64,000 bases of DNA from Acanthosepion pharaonis (lineage: Eukaryota; Mollusca; Cephalopoda; Sepiida; Sepiidae): assembly GCA_903632075.3 (NCBI GenBank), contig CAHIKZ030005210.1:646501-710500 (forward strand), in the 5' to 3' direction. Of this stretch, positions 31,086 through 40,854 are shown piece after piece; within the stretch, counting starts at the first letter, position 1, and the number at the start of each line of letters is the position of its first letter. The notes under the pieces were generated by a model. The model saw nothing but the letters and a program-made list of their open reading frames with translations. It was not told where the DNA came from and made no database searches. The position numbers and the translations under genes are program-made.

Positions 31086-31725
31086 ATTAAAACATTCAAC
31101 AAAAAGCATCGTTGGTGACGGAGGGCCATCGTTTGTGTGAGGATGGGTGGTTTATTCCAACAGAATAATGCTTCAATCCATGCTGAATGACGGACCTTGG
31201 CCTTTCTACAAGAAAATGGGGTCCATCTCTTGAGATATGCTGCATGTTCACTGGACTTGAACCCAATTGAAAACGTTTGGGGATGGATGGCAAGAGATGT
31301 TTATCAAAATGGCAAACAATATTCAACAAAAAATGAACTTTGTGAAGCTATCTTCAGAAGCTGGAGCAATATTCCTCGCAGCTTAATGGAAACACTAATT
31401 TCTAGCATGCCCCAATGAATTTTTGAAGTCATCAAAACCAGAGGAGGTAGAACTCATTATTAAATTTGGTTGTTGAATGTTTTCGTACACTTTTCGTATA
31501 ATTTCTTAGAATTTTTGTCTCTGGTCTTATAATTTTGATCAAGTGTAAAACGCCACATTTTACAAAAACGTCAATTTTCTCAATAAAATGTTCGGATTAT
31601 AACTTTTTGTCTACATAACCTTTTAGATTATAAAATTGGTAACCTTAAGTAAGAAATGTTTAAAATTTTTCCATGAAAAAGTCTTTTTAAAAAAAATTCA
31701 AGTGGTCTTAAATTTTTCATCAGGA

Positions 31726-31732
<7 letters not shown>
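31085..31732 (+). pseudogene. Tc1-like transposase relic with 3' terminal repeat
   Basis: The plus strand reads GLFQQNNASIHAE, then a stop, then TLAFLQENGVHLLRYAACSL, DLNPIENVWGWMARDVYQNG and FRSWSNIPRSLMETLISSMP. This covers the second and third catalytic blocks of a DD34E transposase; the E in NPIENVWG is kept and the D of QQDNA has become N. The element ends near AATTTTTCATCAGGAGTGTA at 31710-31730, next to TA repeats. It abuts the mariner relic on the opposite strand. Confidence 0.85.

Positions 31733-31771
<39 letters not shown>
31727..31771. repeat. (TA)n microsatellite
   Basis: About 22 TA dinucleotides at the edge of the Tc1 relic. Confidence 0.95.
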
Positions 31772-31774
<3 letters not shown>

Positions 31775-31776
<2 letters not shown>

Positions 31777-32860
31777 TCTTTGGGGTTTGTAGTTTTTTAA
31801 ATCAACCGACTCCAAGTAGGTCCCTGTTCTTCTCTGTTATCTCGTATACCACATTATGCTATCTTGACTTTGCGATGATCGCTGATATAACGTCTTAGGT
31901 TTACTGTTGAGAACTGCGAGATTAGTGCAATCTCAATGTCTTTCTTTCTCAGGGAATTCTGTTCTCTCTTGATCAGACTAACATTTTCTAAACTCGAAAC
32001 TGTGGCCAGAATTATTACGGTGAACTACCAGTGCGTTTATTGTTATGTAGAATATCTCTGCTTTGCTCATATGATCGTCTTTTGAGGATTCTGGACGTTT
32101 CACCGAAGTATATAAATGGGCATTTTGTGCAGTTTATTTAGTATATTCCTGATTTATGTCAAGGTGGGACAGTTTTTTTTTCGATGATGGCTATTATAGA
32201 GTTTGCTAGGTAAGATTATGTTTTTGAATTTGTTATGGTTGTCGAGATTATTATTATTTGTTGATTTTTGCATTTTTCTTTTGTGGATTTTGTAGGCATT
32301 GCGTTTGGTATTGTGCAGGAAATAATTCTGGTATTGGTGCGGTTTGAAGGTGTTTTCAAAGTATTTTTCTACTTCGGACAGGAATTGGGGGCTACAGATT
32401 CTAATGGCTCTCATATAAAAACCTATGATTACTCCGGATTTTATTTTATTGTTTTGATAGGAGTAAAAGGTCATTATTATTTGTTGGTTTTCGAGAAACC
32501 TTCAGTTGTATATCCTTATGTGTGCGTATTAACATGATATCGAAATATGGTAAAATATGATTTTATCCTGTTTTGATTGTATGTCCAATCCTGTTTAATC
32601 TATCAGCAAGTTCTGGTTGTGATGTGTCATGTGGGCGTATTAATAGGGCTTCGTCAATATATCCGAAATATGACCCATTTTTTGGGAGAATATGCTGAAA
32701 AGGGTAACCAGATACAAGAGTCATGCGTTTACTCCACTGAGTGGTGAGTCCATTGGTAGTCCAAATTTCTATCTATAAAACTTCCTGTAGAAAGTGAAAT
32801 AACATTGGTTTGTAATGTGACGATATATTCTTATAATTTTGTCTGTTTGTAGTGGGAAGT

Positions 32861-32896
<36 letters not shown>

Positions 32897-33130
32897 CCAA
32901 AATCTTAAGTATTTGGTGACGGGTATGTTTTTATATAGGGATTTGATATCCAAACCAGCCATGTTTTTATATGTCATTTCTAAGAGTTTTAGTCTATTGA
33001 TGAGAACGCTGGAATTTTTCATGTGTACTGAGCTGACTGTTCCGAGGAAGGTGTTAAGATTTATGCTATGGCTTTTGCTGATTTGTGGGGCAAGTTATTC
33101 ATCCTTGATACTATAGGGCGCATTGGGGTG
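31775..33130 (-). pseudogene. Penelope-like element, RT palm to GIY-YIG end, minus strand
   Basis: Reading from 33130 leftwards: VLINRLKLLEMTYKNMAGLD and IKSLYKNIPVTKYL (RT palm, the LDIKSLYTNIP block). Next, after a poly-T interruption at 32864-32896, come IKSGVIIGFYMRAIRICSPQ and FLSEVEKYFENTF. Last is INCTKCPFIYFGETSRILKR, then RSYEQSRDI in a shifted frame (GIY-YIG nuclease, the YxGET block), plus NNSGHSFEF. The order RT then GIY-YIG is diagnostic of Penelope-like retroelements. Frameshifts and missing pieces show it is dead. The 5' half is at 34390-34870. Confidence 0.85.
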
Positions 33131-33237
33131 CTGTTATATAGGACATAAATGAATGGAATCATCCGTTTATGTAAATAAGTGGGTTTGATCAGATTTAGCA
33201 TTACGTCCATTGTTAAATGTACCTGCATTTAGTAAAC

Positions 33238-33640
33238 CTTACTTACTTATATCATATGACCGAGTGGTTAGAACATTCGCATTCTGACCATGAGACCCGG
33301 GTTCGAATCTCACTATGGTCGATTTGTCAGGAAGGAGACTTCCTGATGTTATCGGCCTGGAGGGGGTCGATCCCAGCGTCCTGAAAGCCATACCACGGAT
33401 TGGTCCAAGTCTTGTGAGTGGAATTTGGTAGACTGTGGCCTTGTTCAAATTGTTGATCACGATTACTTGCTAGATAAGACACAATTTCTCAGAAACTGTA
33501 ACTAAGGTCTGATCAGCTTAATTGGAGGACTCTGTGGGTGTTGAATAAACACAAATGAGCCTAAGCGTCTTCAATAGGGATTGACTAGCCGCCCTATGGT
33601 ATCCTCGAATACGAGTGGCCAGCTATAGTATTTCATTACT
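33238..33640 (+). mobile_element. tRNA SINE with common body module, inserted in the Penelope element
   Basis: The head has A-box GACCGAGTGGTTAGAACATT and a good B-box CGGGTTCGAATCTCAC. The body has ATCGGCCTGGAGGGGGTCGA and CCAAGTCTTGTGAGTGGAAT, then GTAACTAAGGTCTGATCAGC, GACTCTGTGGGTGTTGAATA and TGACTAGCCGCCCTATGG, ending near GAGTGGCCAGCTATAG. The only copy in the window with both head and module, so it defines the family for 4285, 21265, 23540 and 25855. Confidence 0.85.
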
Positions 33641-33940
33641 TACGTATGAGTTTGACTTCCGTATTTATTTCTCTCTGCTGTCACAATAACACGGGATACA
33701 ACACGTGCCCCGTTTGTGTGCCTTGGGTAGGCTCCCAAAGCTTGAGTATGATTGGGTGGCATTCTCTTAATCTCATTCTGTTGTAGAGTAGTTTTACAGT
33801 GGAGGCTTGTATTTCACTAAGTCGGTCCTAAAATAGGTTCGACATACAAAACGTTAGGAACTTGATATAATAGGTAATGACGCAGAGAAATCTAGTTGTG
33901 GTCGCTGATACTTTTAGTATCCGACTAACGGTCGTCCGAC
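33641..33940. other. unassigned sequence between two insertions
   Basis: No coding or repeat match seen. GTCGTCCGACATCGACTGAC near 33931 abuts the terminal repeat of the next element. Confidence 0.45.
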
Positions 33941-33941
33941 A

Positions 33942-34192
33942 TCGACTGACTGACCAACTCGATATTTAGTCACCCCCCACGAGGGCATCATATGGCACAA
34001 GGCCGGTTTAACGTGGGTCTCAGAGCCCGTGAGCTCGGCCAAAAATATGCCCATTGAACCCGTATAAACGGGTTCAGGGTCGGTTTACCTCTCCGAAAGA
34101 GAATCCGCCCTTCGGCGTAGCCTCGTTCGGGTTCCTCCCCGCCTGAAGGCAGAGATTTCAACCGATCAGCCAGTCGACTGACTGACCAACTC
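33942..34192 (+). mobile_element. hairpin element copy with 19-bp terminal direct repeats
   Basis: The 19-mer TCGACTGACTGACCAACTC occurs at 33942-33960 and again at 34174-34192, exactly 232 bp apart, which equals the array monomer length. Between them: CCCACGAG...ACGTGGG closing GGC-ACAAG-GCC, then GAGCCCGTGAGCTC, GAACCCGTATAAACGGGTTC, CGCC-CTTC-GGCG and GCCTGAAGGC hairpins. The repeats could be a target duplication or a unit-plus-overlap signature. Confidence 0.85.
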
Positions 34193-34389
34193 ACTGAGCC
34201 ACTCATTACTCTTACTACTTCTACTTATTATAGGTGGGAGAGTCTATTAACAATAGTGTGTTCCACTATAACACATTCATGATTTCTCTTCTTTGGTAAC
34301 TAATGGATTTATACAATTTCACTGGTAATATTATGTTCTTGAATTTTTTTTTTATAGGTATCTGGATCCCCAAAGAGGAACTGCATTTT

Positions 34390-34870
34390 TTTTTTCGTTT
34401 TAAGTGTTGGTATCCAATAGAACAACACCTTCCCTCTTATCCCGTGTTGTGATATTTTTGTTTTTTGATAATTTCTCAAGTGCTATAACATATCTCCGTG
34501 GTAAGGTAGTTTCGTCTTTTGAATCCCTTGTTGCAGTAATTATTCCCTGTACAAAGGCTTTGTCAAAGTTTGTGCCCTTCATGTTTAGGTCCCTTACTAA
34601 GGTGTCAATTATATCTCCTTTTTTAATGCTGATAGCGAATTTGAGTCCCAAGCTGGCTGGGTGTCCTCTGCGCTCCCATTTAATATCTCTGCATAAGGTT
34701 TGTAATTTGTGATGTAAATTGTCGAGCTGCCTATATTTTACATTATTGATAGTTCTATGGAGACGATCCTACTCTGGTTTTGACAAGACGTTATTTTGTC
34801 GAAGATCAAGTCCGAATTTTTTTTTACTTCGAACTCTTCTGCAGTGGACTTGTTGCGGGTGGTATATTGG
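34390..34870 (-). pseudogene. Penelope-like element, 5' part of RT domain, minus strand
   Basis: The minus strand frame (34651-34400) reads GDIIDTLVRDLNMKGTNFDK, AFVQGIITATRDSKDETTLP and ALEKLSKNKNITTRDKREGV, then VLLDTNT, resembling the RT fingers (ITRADKGGGVVLLD) region of Penelope elements. An upstream frame (to about 34870) is less certain. It continues in the minus direction into 33130-31775 after two insertions. Confidence 0.75.
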
Positions 34871-35098
34871 TCCGTAAACAGATATTGAATGACGGACGAC
34901 GACAACAAACAAAACGAAGACTTTAGCAAAAAAAAATATATTGCCAAGTTTATTTTTGTTAAAGAAAATACATCGATAAAAATAAGGTTACGATGCACTT
35001 GGCAAAAGCAAATATCTCTGCGTGTTCATGTAGAGGGTGAGAAGGGCGTTGAATAGAATTGTCCTGAAAAGGGTAGTTTATCACATATAGTTACTGCT
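34871..35098. other. no supported gene
   Basis: May be the upstream end of the Penelope copy, but I see no defining motif. Confidence 0.35.
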
Positions 35099-35103
35099 GG
35101 TGA

Positions 35104-35240
35104 GGATGGTTGGCTGGAGCTGGAGTTGGAGCTGGAGCTGGAGATGGAGCTGGAGATGGAGCTGGAGTTGGAGCTGGAGTTGGAGATGGAGCTGGAGATG
35201 GAGATGGAGTTGGAGATGGAGTTGGAGATGGAGCTGGATG
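35104..35240. repeat. (GGAGNT)n hexamer repeat
   Basis: GGAGCT, GGAGTT and GGAGAT alternate for about 22 units. The two overlapping frames (Trp-Ser and Gly-Ala/Asp/Val) are by-products of the 6-bp period. Confidence 0.95.
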
Positions 35241-35375
35241 GCTGACCGCAAATACGGCCGATGGCGAGCTGGGGCTACGGCTGATGATGGCTGGGGCCCT
35301 AGGCAGGATGTCTAGTGCTGTAACAGATAGTACACATTGATCTTAGTCATCTTGATCACAGATTGCAGTATTTCT

Positions 35376-35407
<32 letters not shown>

Positions 35408-36165
35408 GATATACTGAATCGGTTTTACAACAGTCGCTGGTCCTGGCAGGTGAACTTTCCTCTTCTGGATGCTTTCTTTTAAAATGTGGGAGTGCCGACA
35501 GTATACGACAGACTTAAAGTATTTGTGAACATATCCAGGGAATATCTTATTTGATGTTCTTAACATTTTCTGTGTGCTTCTTTGGAATGTTTTCTTCATG
35601 AATGCAGTCAAGAATTTTTTTTTCAATTTTTGTACGCAAGAAATCCTTGTAGTTCCGATTTTTAAAGCAAGAAATTCTTGTATTTTCTGAATAAGTATTG
35701 TCTTGTCTTTTCATTTTCCATGTCGACAGGATGTGTGTTTGTAGGGTGTACAGTACTATCCAAAACAGGTTTTATTACAATTCTAATCATCGCTTTTTAA
35801 AACAATAAATATTGCCGAGGAGTGAAGGTGTCAATAGAAAAACCGTCGTTTTGACACACCTTTTTTGCGGGCACAAAAGTCCATGTTTGCCAGTCTGCCA
35901 TAGTTAACCTTTGGTCCCTGGCAAAAGTTTTCTGTTTACTAAACAGAGCATACCCGGTAGACAGAGAATAAAACAGTGTTGGTGAAGGATACATCAGAGG
36001 ATAATGGTTATGTTGGGGTAGAAATAAGATGTTAAGTTTTAAAGATACAGATTTTTACTTGATCTCATAATATGAAAAAAATTTTATCGGTTTATTACCC
36101 TACACTAAACTTTATTTTTGCTTTTAAATGCACAATTATTTTGCTTTTTGCTTATTTTCTGGAAT
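35241..36165. other. unassigned, with poly-T and short repeats
   Basis: A poly-T tract is at 35379-35407. The 104-codon minus-strand frame (35312-35626) reads NKIFPGYVHKYFKSVVYCRH but I recognise no family. TTCTAATCATCGCTTTTTAA at 35780 recurs at 62018, so a dispersed repeat boundary lies here. Confidence 0.4.
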
Positions 36166-36169
36166 GAGG

Positions 36170-36690
36170 CCCAGAAACTATTTTTTCTGTCCTCGGGGTT
36201 CTTGATAGGCTCCAGAGGCGGATATGCAATATAATTGGCCCTGCTCTGGCATCTCGTCTACACTCACTCTCACAGACGCGCCGCTGCCTCCCTCTGTCTG
36301 TTCTACAAATACTTTCATGGAAATTGCTCCGAGGAGCGGCATTCGCTGGTTCCCAGACGTCATGAGTTCCAGCGCCCTATGAGGCTGGCATCCCGCTCTC
36401 ACCCCCTCACTGTCGAAACTCCTAAATGTAGCCGTCTCTTCTACTCTAATAGCTTCATGTCTCGCACCTCTCGCCTGTGGAACTCCCTTCCCTTCTCCTG
36501 TTTCCCTGTGAGCTATAATCTCCAGCTATTCAAGTGTAATGTCAATCGACATCTTCAGTTGCCTTGATCTATCCACTACCCTCATCCTTTCTTCTATCAC
36601 TCCTATCTGATCTTGCTATTTCCTGTAACCCCTTGCATCCTAATGGCTTCCCGCCTTGCTTGGGGTGAAACGCTTAAAAAAATATATAAG
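36170..36690 (+). pseudogene. Jockey/CR1-like LINE ORF2 C terminus, best copy
   Basis: The plus-strand frame from about 36187 reads LDRLQRRICNIIGPALASRL, SLSHRRAAASLCLFYKYFHG, NCSEERHSLVPRRHEFQRP, RTSRLWNSLPFSCFPVSYNL and FKCNVNRHLQLP, then a stop at 36565. One frame change near 36230 separates the first two blocks. The 3' UTR ends in CTTGCTTGGGGTGAAACGC and A-rich sequence, the family tail. No RT catalytic core is present. Copies at 7.85, 8.4, 17.2 and 40.9 kb belong here or close by. Confidence 0.88.
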
Positions 36691-36985
36691 GTTTCACTAA
36701 AATCAGTTCATAACTTCGCAGGTAAGGCCCAGTTCAAAATGCCTCCAGGTAGAGTAACCCACTTCACTCAGACGGTCTCTGATTGAAGGTGTTTCCAACT
36801 ATCTAAATGTGACTCCCAAGCTGCCTTGGCTGCCTTGGATGCCTTTTGACAGGCAAATCTTTATGAGTGATCGGGATATTTTCTAAAGCCAATCTTAATT
36901 CAAGGCAGAGTATATACATATTAACACCTACAAGCAATTAAGATCAGAAGCAATGCGTGCCATTCCTAGTGTCGTATCAGGAGAT
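36691..36985. other. no supported feature
   Basis: Only a short duplicated CTGCCTTGG word is visible near 36820. Confidence 0.5.
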
Positions 36986-36989
36986 TTAT

Positions 36990-37345
36990 CATCATCATCA
37001 TCAGTTTTTGTTCACCACTGCAGTAGTCAGGTATTGAACTCACAACTCTTTGGGTCAAGTCACTGGATCCAAACAACGCTTTTATCCACTGGGCCATGGG
37101 TCCTCAAGGATTGCATTCAGTGCCTTGACTTGATGAACTCACAACCTGCAGGGGTGAGCTAAAGGGAGATAACATCAGGAAGAGGTATGGCAAGTGGGAC
37201 TAGAATAATCTACCCCGGTGGACGAAATAAAGGGTTCAGTTCAAAATTCCAATCACCTGAAGAAGACCGAAGCGTACAACGGCCGAAACGTTGAGAATAT
37301 AGCAATAAAGATGAGAACAACAACCCGAACAATGTAAATAATGTC
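36990..37345. mobile_element. tRNA SINE of the 'AACGTTTCGGCC' family, rearranged
   Basis: 37025-37110 holds a tRNA-like head in minus orientation (B-box complement GGTATTGAACTCACAAC, A-box complement CTTTTATCCACTGGGCCA). 37150-37340 is the body in plus orientation (GTGGACGAAATAAAGGGTTC, CCTGAAGAAGACCGAAGCGT, CAACGGCCGAAACGTTGAG). At 63.1 kb head and body point the same way, so this copy contains an inversion. Confidence 0.75.
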
Positions 37346-37640
37346 ATTATTATTATTATTATTTCTTTTGATTTCTGTTGTATACACATTTCCTTCCGGG
37401 TCCCAACCAGTGACCTAAGGTCAGAAATGGCATCATGAGTTTTTTCACTGATCATTTTTATCAAAATAGATAAAACCCTTCGTAATGTGTGAGCTGTACT
37501 TTTGAGTCCAATTTTTGTATTTCTTTACGGCATGGGCTACCAGGAATCCCTTCAATAAGTTTATCGGAACCTTTTCCAATCAACCCGAGAGCTCCAACTA
37601 CAACTGGAATTATTGATATCCTCATGTGCCACATATTATT
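37346..37640 (-). pseudogene. LINE 3' end, tandem copy A, minus strand
   Basis: From right to left the minus strand carries GSLGLVGK-type residues (complement of CAACCCGAGAGCTCCAAC), the IPGxPCxKE segment (complement of GGCATGGGCTACCAGGAATC), and a 3' UTR (complement of TTCCGGGTCCCAACCAGTGA) ending in (ATT)n at 37346-37363. Same family as 2466-2968. Confidence 0.82.
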
Positions 37641-37965
37641 ATTATTATTATTTCTTTTGATTTCAGTTGTATACTCATTTCCTTCCGGGTCCCAACCAGT
37701 GACCTAAGGTCAGAAATGACATTTTACTGAATATTATTAAACCTAAAAGCACACAGGTTTTACATTGATAAAGCCCTTCGTAAGGTATGATATGTACCTG
37801 TGAGGACATTTTTTTTATTATTTCTTTAAGGTATGGGTAGCCAAGGATCCCTTCAATGAGTCTATCAGAACTTTTTTCCAATCAATCCCAGTGCTCTAAA
37901 CACAACTGGAATTAATGATGCTCTCATGTGTCACATTTTTTAGATTTCCACTTCAATATCCTTGT
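37641..37965 (-). pseudogene. LINE 3' end, tandem copy B, minus strand
   Basis: A second, more complete copy in the same orientation, also with its own (ATT)n tail (37635-37652) and the identical 3' UTR beginning TTTCTTTTGATTTCAGTTGT. The coding side has SSDRLIEGILGYPYLKEI. Copy A's coding end abuts copy B's tail directly. Confidence 0.82.
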
Positions 37966-38044
37966 ATCTTGATTGTTTTTGGAAAATGTTATTATTAGTA
38001 GTAATATTGTTGTTGCTGTTATTATTATTATAGCTGTATTAAAG

Positions 38045-38270
38045 TTGATACAGCAACCGCCGTCTGTCGAACTCTCTGCGTTAGCAGGGAGGAACCCGGA
38101 CGAAGCTTTGCCGAAGGGCAAGGTTTCGTTCGGGGAGGATATGACAGCTCTCGAACCCGCCTAGGCAGGTCGAAGGCTATATTTTTGGCCGGGCCTACGG
38201 GCTCGGGTGACCACGTAAAACTCGGCCTTGTGCCACATGCGACTCCTCGTGGGGGGACAGCTAAATATAG
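38045..38270 (-). mobile_element. hairpin element copy, reverse orientation
   Basis: The reverse complement of the array unit: GAACTCTCTGC..GCAGGGAGG, ACCCGGACGAAGC, GCCGAAGGGCAAGG, TCGAACCCGCCTAGGCAGGT, GGCCGGGCCTACGGGCTC and CGGCCTTGTGCCACATG. The inner stem is TTGCC-CTTC-GGCAA, where other copies have CGCC-CTTC-GGCG, and its outer stem ACGAA/TTCGT replaces ACGAG/CTCGT: two paired changes. Flanked on both sides by ATT repeats and by ATAGCTG (38030 and 38265). Confidence 0.8.
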
Positions 38271-38288
38271 CTGCTATTATTATTATTA

Positions 38289-38367
38289 TTGGATTGGTGC
38301 ATAATCATCAGGCGTTTTTGTAAATAGATATAGTTTAATAACGCCTGATAATTATGCACCAACCCAA
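38289..38367. mobile_element. 79-bp mariner MITE, different subfamily
   Basis: TTGGATTGGTGCATAATCAT and its inverted counterpart AATTATGCACCAACCCAA enclose GGCGTTTTTG...and AACGCCTGATAA arms. TA flanks both ends and the site is an (ATT)n tract. Same terminal consensus class as the two 102-bp copies but different internal sequence. Confidence 0.9.
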
Positions 38368-38439
38368 TATTATTATTATTATTATTATCTTCGTTCATAT
38401 GGTTTTCCTTTCCAAGCGAAGATCATGCGTTATGGTTGT

Positions 38440-38700
38440 TCTCCATCAAACAGGGGGTAATTTTTGCAAAAAAGACATGGGTGGGGGTAGCGCGCCTCCC
38501 ACCTGGTGAGCTTATATGAATGAATGGCAGAACGGGGAGTGGATGGGATGGTAAAAAGACAAACATTAATAAGATTTGCAAGTGATAGGAGATTGTGGAG
38601 AGCCATGATCCTCCGCGTCTTGAAAGGATACGGCATAGAGAAGACTGGATTTGAATTTTGATCATCAGTAGATTGAGCAAATATAGGATCCTTATAATCT
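38440..38700 (+). pseudogene. LINE 3' terminus, plus strand
   Basis: CATGGGTGGGGGTAGC, GTGAGCTTATATGAATGAAT, GGCAGAACGGGGAGTGG, GATTGTGGAGAGCCATGATC and GAAAGGATACGGCATAGAGA match the terminus at 14090-14250. GGACATGGGTGGGGGTAGC recurs at 38730, so a second partial copy may follow. Confidence 0.65.
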
Positions 38701-38804
38701 ATTTTCAATAATGATTCATCGTATGGACATGGGTGGGGGTAGCTGGACAGACAAACGAATTTTCTCCGTTTCTTTGGGAACACCGACCTACGTTCATATG
38801 TGAC

Positions 38805-39150
38805 CTTCTTTTTTTTTTTTTTTTTTGAAACGTAGGTAAGGGTTGTAAAATAAATATCTTCCTTATTGCCTTCCAACTTTCCTTCCTTTTTATTTTTTTA
38901 TTTTTATTTTTTTTTAATTATTTTTTTGACTTTCCTTACGTTCTGTCTGGCCTCATGCATGTCACAGCCGCAGATGGATGCGCCGACCGAGCCGTTCGAC
39001 CCTGTTCCACATTCCACCTTATTCAGTCTTCGGGTCTTGACCAGAACGCGAAACATCCGGCCTACCGCTAAGGAAGCATATTTTTTTTTTTTTTGACTCC
39101 CTTTTTTTTCCTCCTCCTCCTCCTCAATTTTTTTTCTTTTTTTTCTTTCT
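38805..39150. repeat. poly-T / pyrimidine-rich low complexity
   Basis: Runs of T at 38810-38827, 38888-38925, 39077-39100 and (TCC)n at 39110-39124 flank a short GC-richer insert (38950-39060) with no recognised feature. Confidence 0.85.
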
Positions 39151-39524
39151 GTAGTCTGCGGATCAGTTTACACAAGATGAAGGTCCCCACCCTCAATTGA
39201 GAAGAACGCTGGTGACGACCATTTCCCTACGCTGTGCGTGTGTGCGTATGTCCGCCATCAACCTAGCCATCTCCCCTACACACACACACACACACATATG
39301 CGTGTGCGCGCGTACGAGCCCGCATGCCCTTACTCTCATTCTTAACTCAGTCCAGGGAGAAATGCAGGGTGGGTAGGGTTTTGGGTGGCTGTGGTGGGTA
39401 AACGAGAAAAATACTTTCTGATTTGCGCATTTTCTTCCTTCATCCACCGCGGGCAAATTTAGCCTCCCTCCCTCTCCCCCCGCCCCAATACACATTGAAA
39501 AAAATAGGGCAAGTAAGCGGAAAC
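39151..39524. other. no supported gene
   Basis: GC-richer than the average with a short (CA)n at 39277-39296. Part of a 209-codon minus-strand frame (39822-39193) whose core is poly-Phe from the GAA tract and which has no domain. Confidence 0.5.
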
Positions 39525-39655
39525 AAAAAATAAATAAATAAATAAATAAATGAAGCAAGAAGAAGAAGAAGAAGAAGAAGAAGAAGAAGAAGAAGAAGAA
39601 AAAGAAGAAGAAGAAGAAAAGGAAAAGATACAAGCAGCAGCAGCAGCAGTAAAGG
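39525..39655. repeat. (AAAT)n-(GAA)n-(CAG)n compound microsatellite
   Basis: (AATA)n 39527-39551, (GAA)n 39556-39625, (AGC)n 39633-39650. Confidence 0.95.
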
Positions 39656-39659
39656 TCTG

Positions 39660-40214
39660 GGAAGAAATAAGTTTTGCGATGGATTAAATAGAAAAACACT
39701 AGAAAAGGTACGTAGCCACTCACTACACTATAATCGGATGAATCTCGCCACTTCCTCCCACCCGGCCTCTCACGAAATAAACGAAATCTGACTCCGTATA
39801 TTTGCCAAAGTTCCGACGGCAAAGCTAAAGCTATCTATAGCCTCCAAGTTAGCACCGACAGGAAAAGATGTACTAACTATTCAGATCTGGCGTGAGGCCA
39901 AAAAAGACTATGGATAGACAAAGGTGACATATTTATTAATACTGGCCAGATGCCAACCCCACAAACGCCCTCCTTTCGAATCCGTAAGAATACTGAAGAA
40001 AACCAAATAGCAATGACTGTAGAAAATATTTCTAAGAAATTGTTGGCGGATTGCACTTTGGTTCTGGCTTCATAGGAGATATGATGCCAAATGTGAGTAT
40101 GTGAATTGAGATAAAAAAAAGGCTTCTACGTTCTTCCATATTTACAAAAAGGACTCATTTTTAACGTTAAAATCTTAGTTTGAATGCAAAGCAAATACAC
40201 TATTTCCTTCTTCG
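39660..40214. other. no supported gene
   Basis: Nothing recognised apart from possible decayed LINE UTR sequence near 40195-40235. Confidence 0.4.
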
Positions 40215-40795
40215 TGTGCCGTGTTCCCTCAGGACGAAGGTGCGACGGAGGTTATTGCTGGTAAGAAATTAATGGAACCATTACTAGCATTAATTTTTTT
40301 TCACTGCCATGTCTCTTCAGGACATTATGACTCTCCATAGCTTCCTTTTCTTTATTATCTCCACAACTTCTTGTCTCTTGTAGCTTGTAATAGTCTTTTT
40401 TGTTATTTCTCGTAAATCCTGTTCCGACATCTTTTTACTCAAGCTCACTATGTTATGCGTTGTTTTCCGCTGTCTTTCTTCCTTTTAGTCTGTCCTGAGA
40501 GTATCATATTTTCCAAGCCGTCTTTTCTCATTATGTGCTTCAGAAACCTCAACTTCATCTTCCTAATGTTAAATATAAGTTTCTTTTTGTTTCCATTTTC
40601 TCTAAAACTTCATCGTTGTTTACATGTTCGGAACATGGTATCCTCAGCATCCTTCTGTAGAATCACATTTCTGTTGTTTCGAGTCTCTTCCTCACCTTTG
40701 AGGAGATTGTTCAGCACTCACTGCCATACAAGAGGACGCTTTAGTACTCTTTTCCTTCTTTCTAGCGAAATTTTTCTATTTCTTTGTACTCACTG
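40215..40795 (-). pseudogene. LINE ORF2 post-RT region, minus strand
   Basis: On the minus strand, right to left: VLNNLLKGEEE, then an RNNRNVILQKDAEDTMFRTC stretch (the WFYRRMLRIxW equivalent, frame-shifted), KKKLIFNIRKMKLRFLKHIM, RKDGLENMILSGQTKRK, and the terminal RDKKLW. The order and spacing fit the family at 13425 and 27430, and this copy is the longest. Several stops. Confidence 0.8.
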
Positions 40796-40854
40796 ATTTT
40801 TAAAAGCGATAACATTTTTACCGAATTCAAAAAAAGTCTAGTTAAAAATAGTTT

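Noticed and set aside
35100..35340. Trp-Ser or Gly-rich repeat protein
   Set aside because: Both overlapping frames are a consequence of a GGAGNT hexamer repeat.
39193..39822. 209-codon minus-strand frame as a membrane protein
   Set aside because: Its hydrophobic core is poly-Phe/Leu from the GAA and CAG microsatellites, and the rest lacks any domain.
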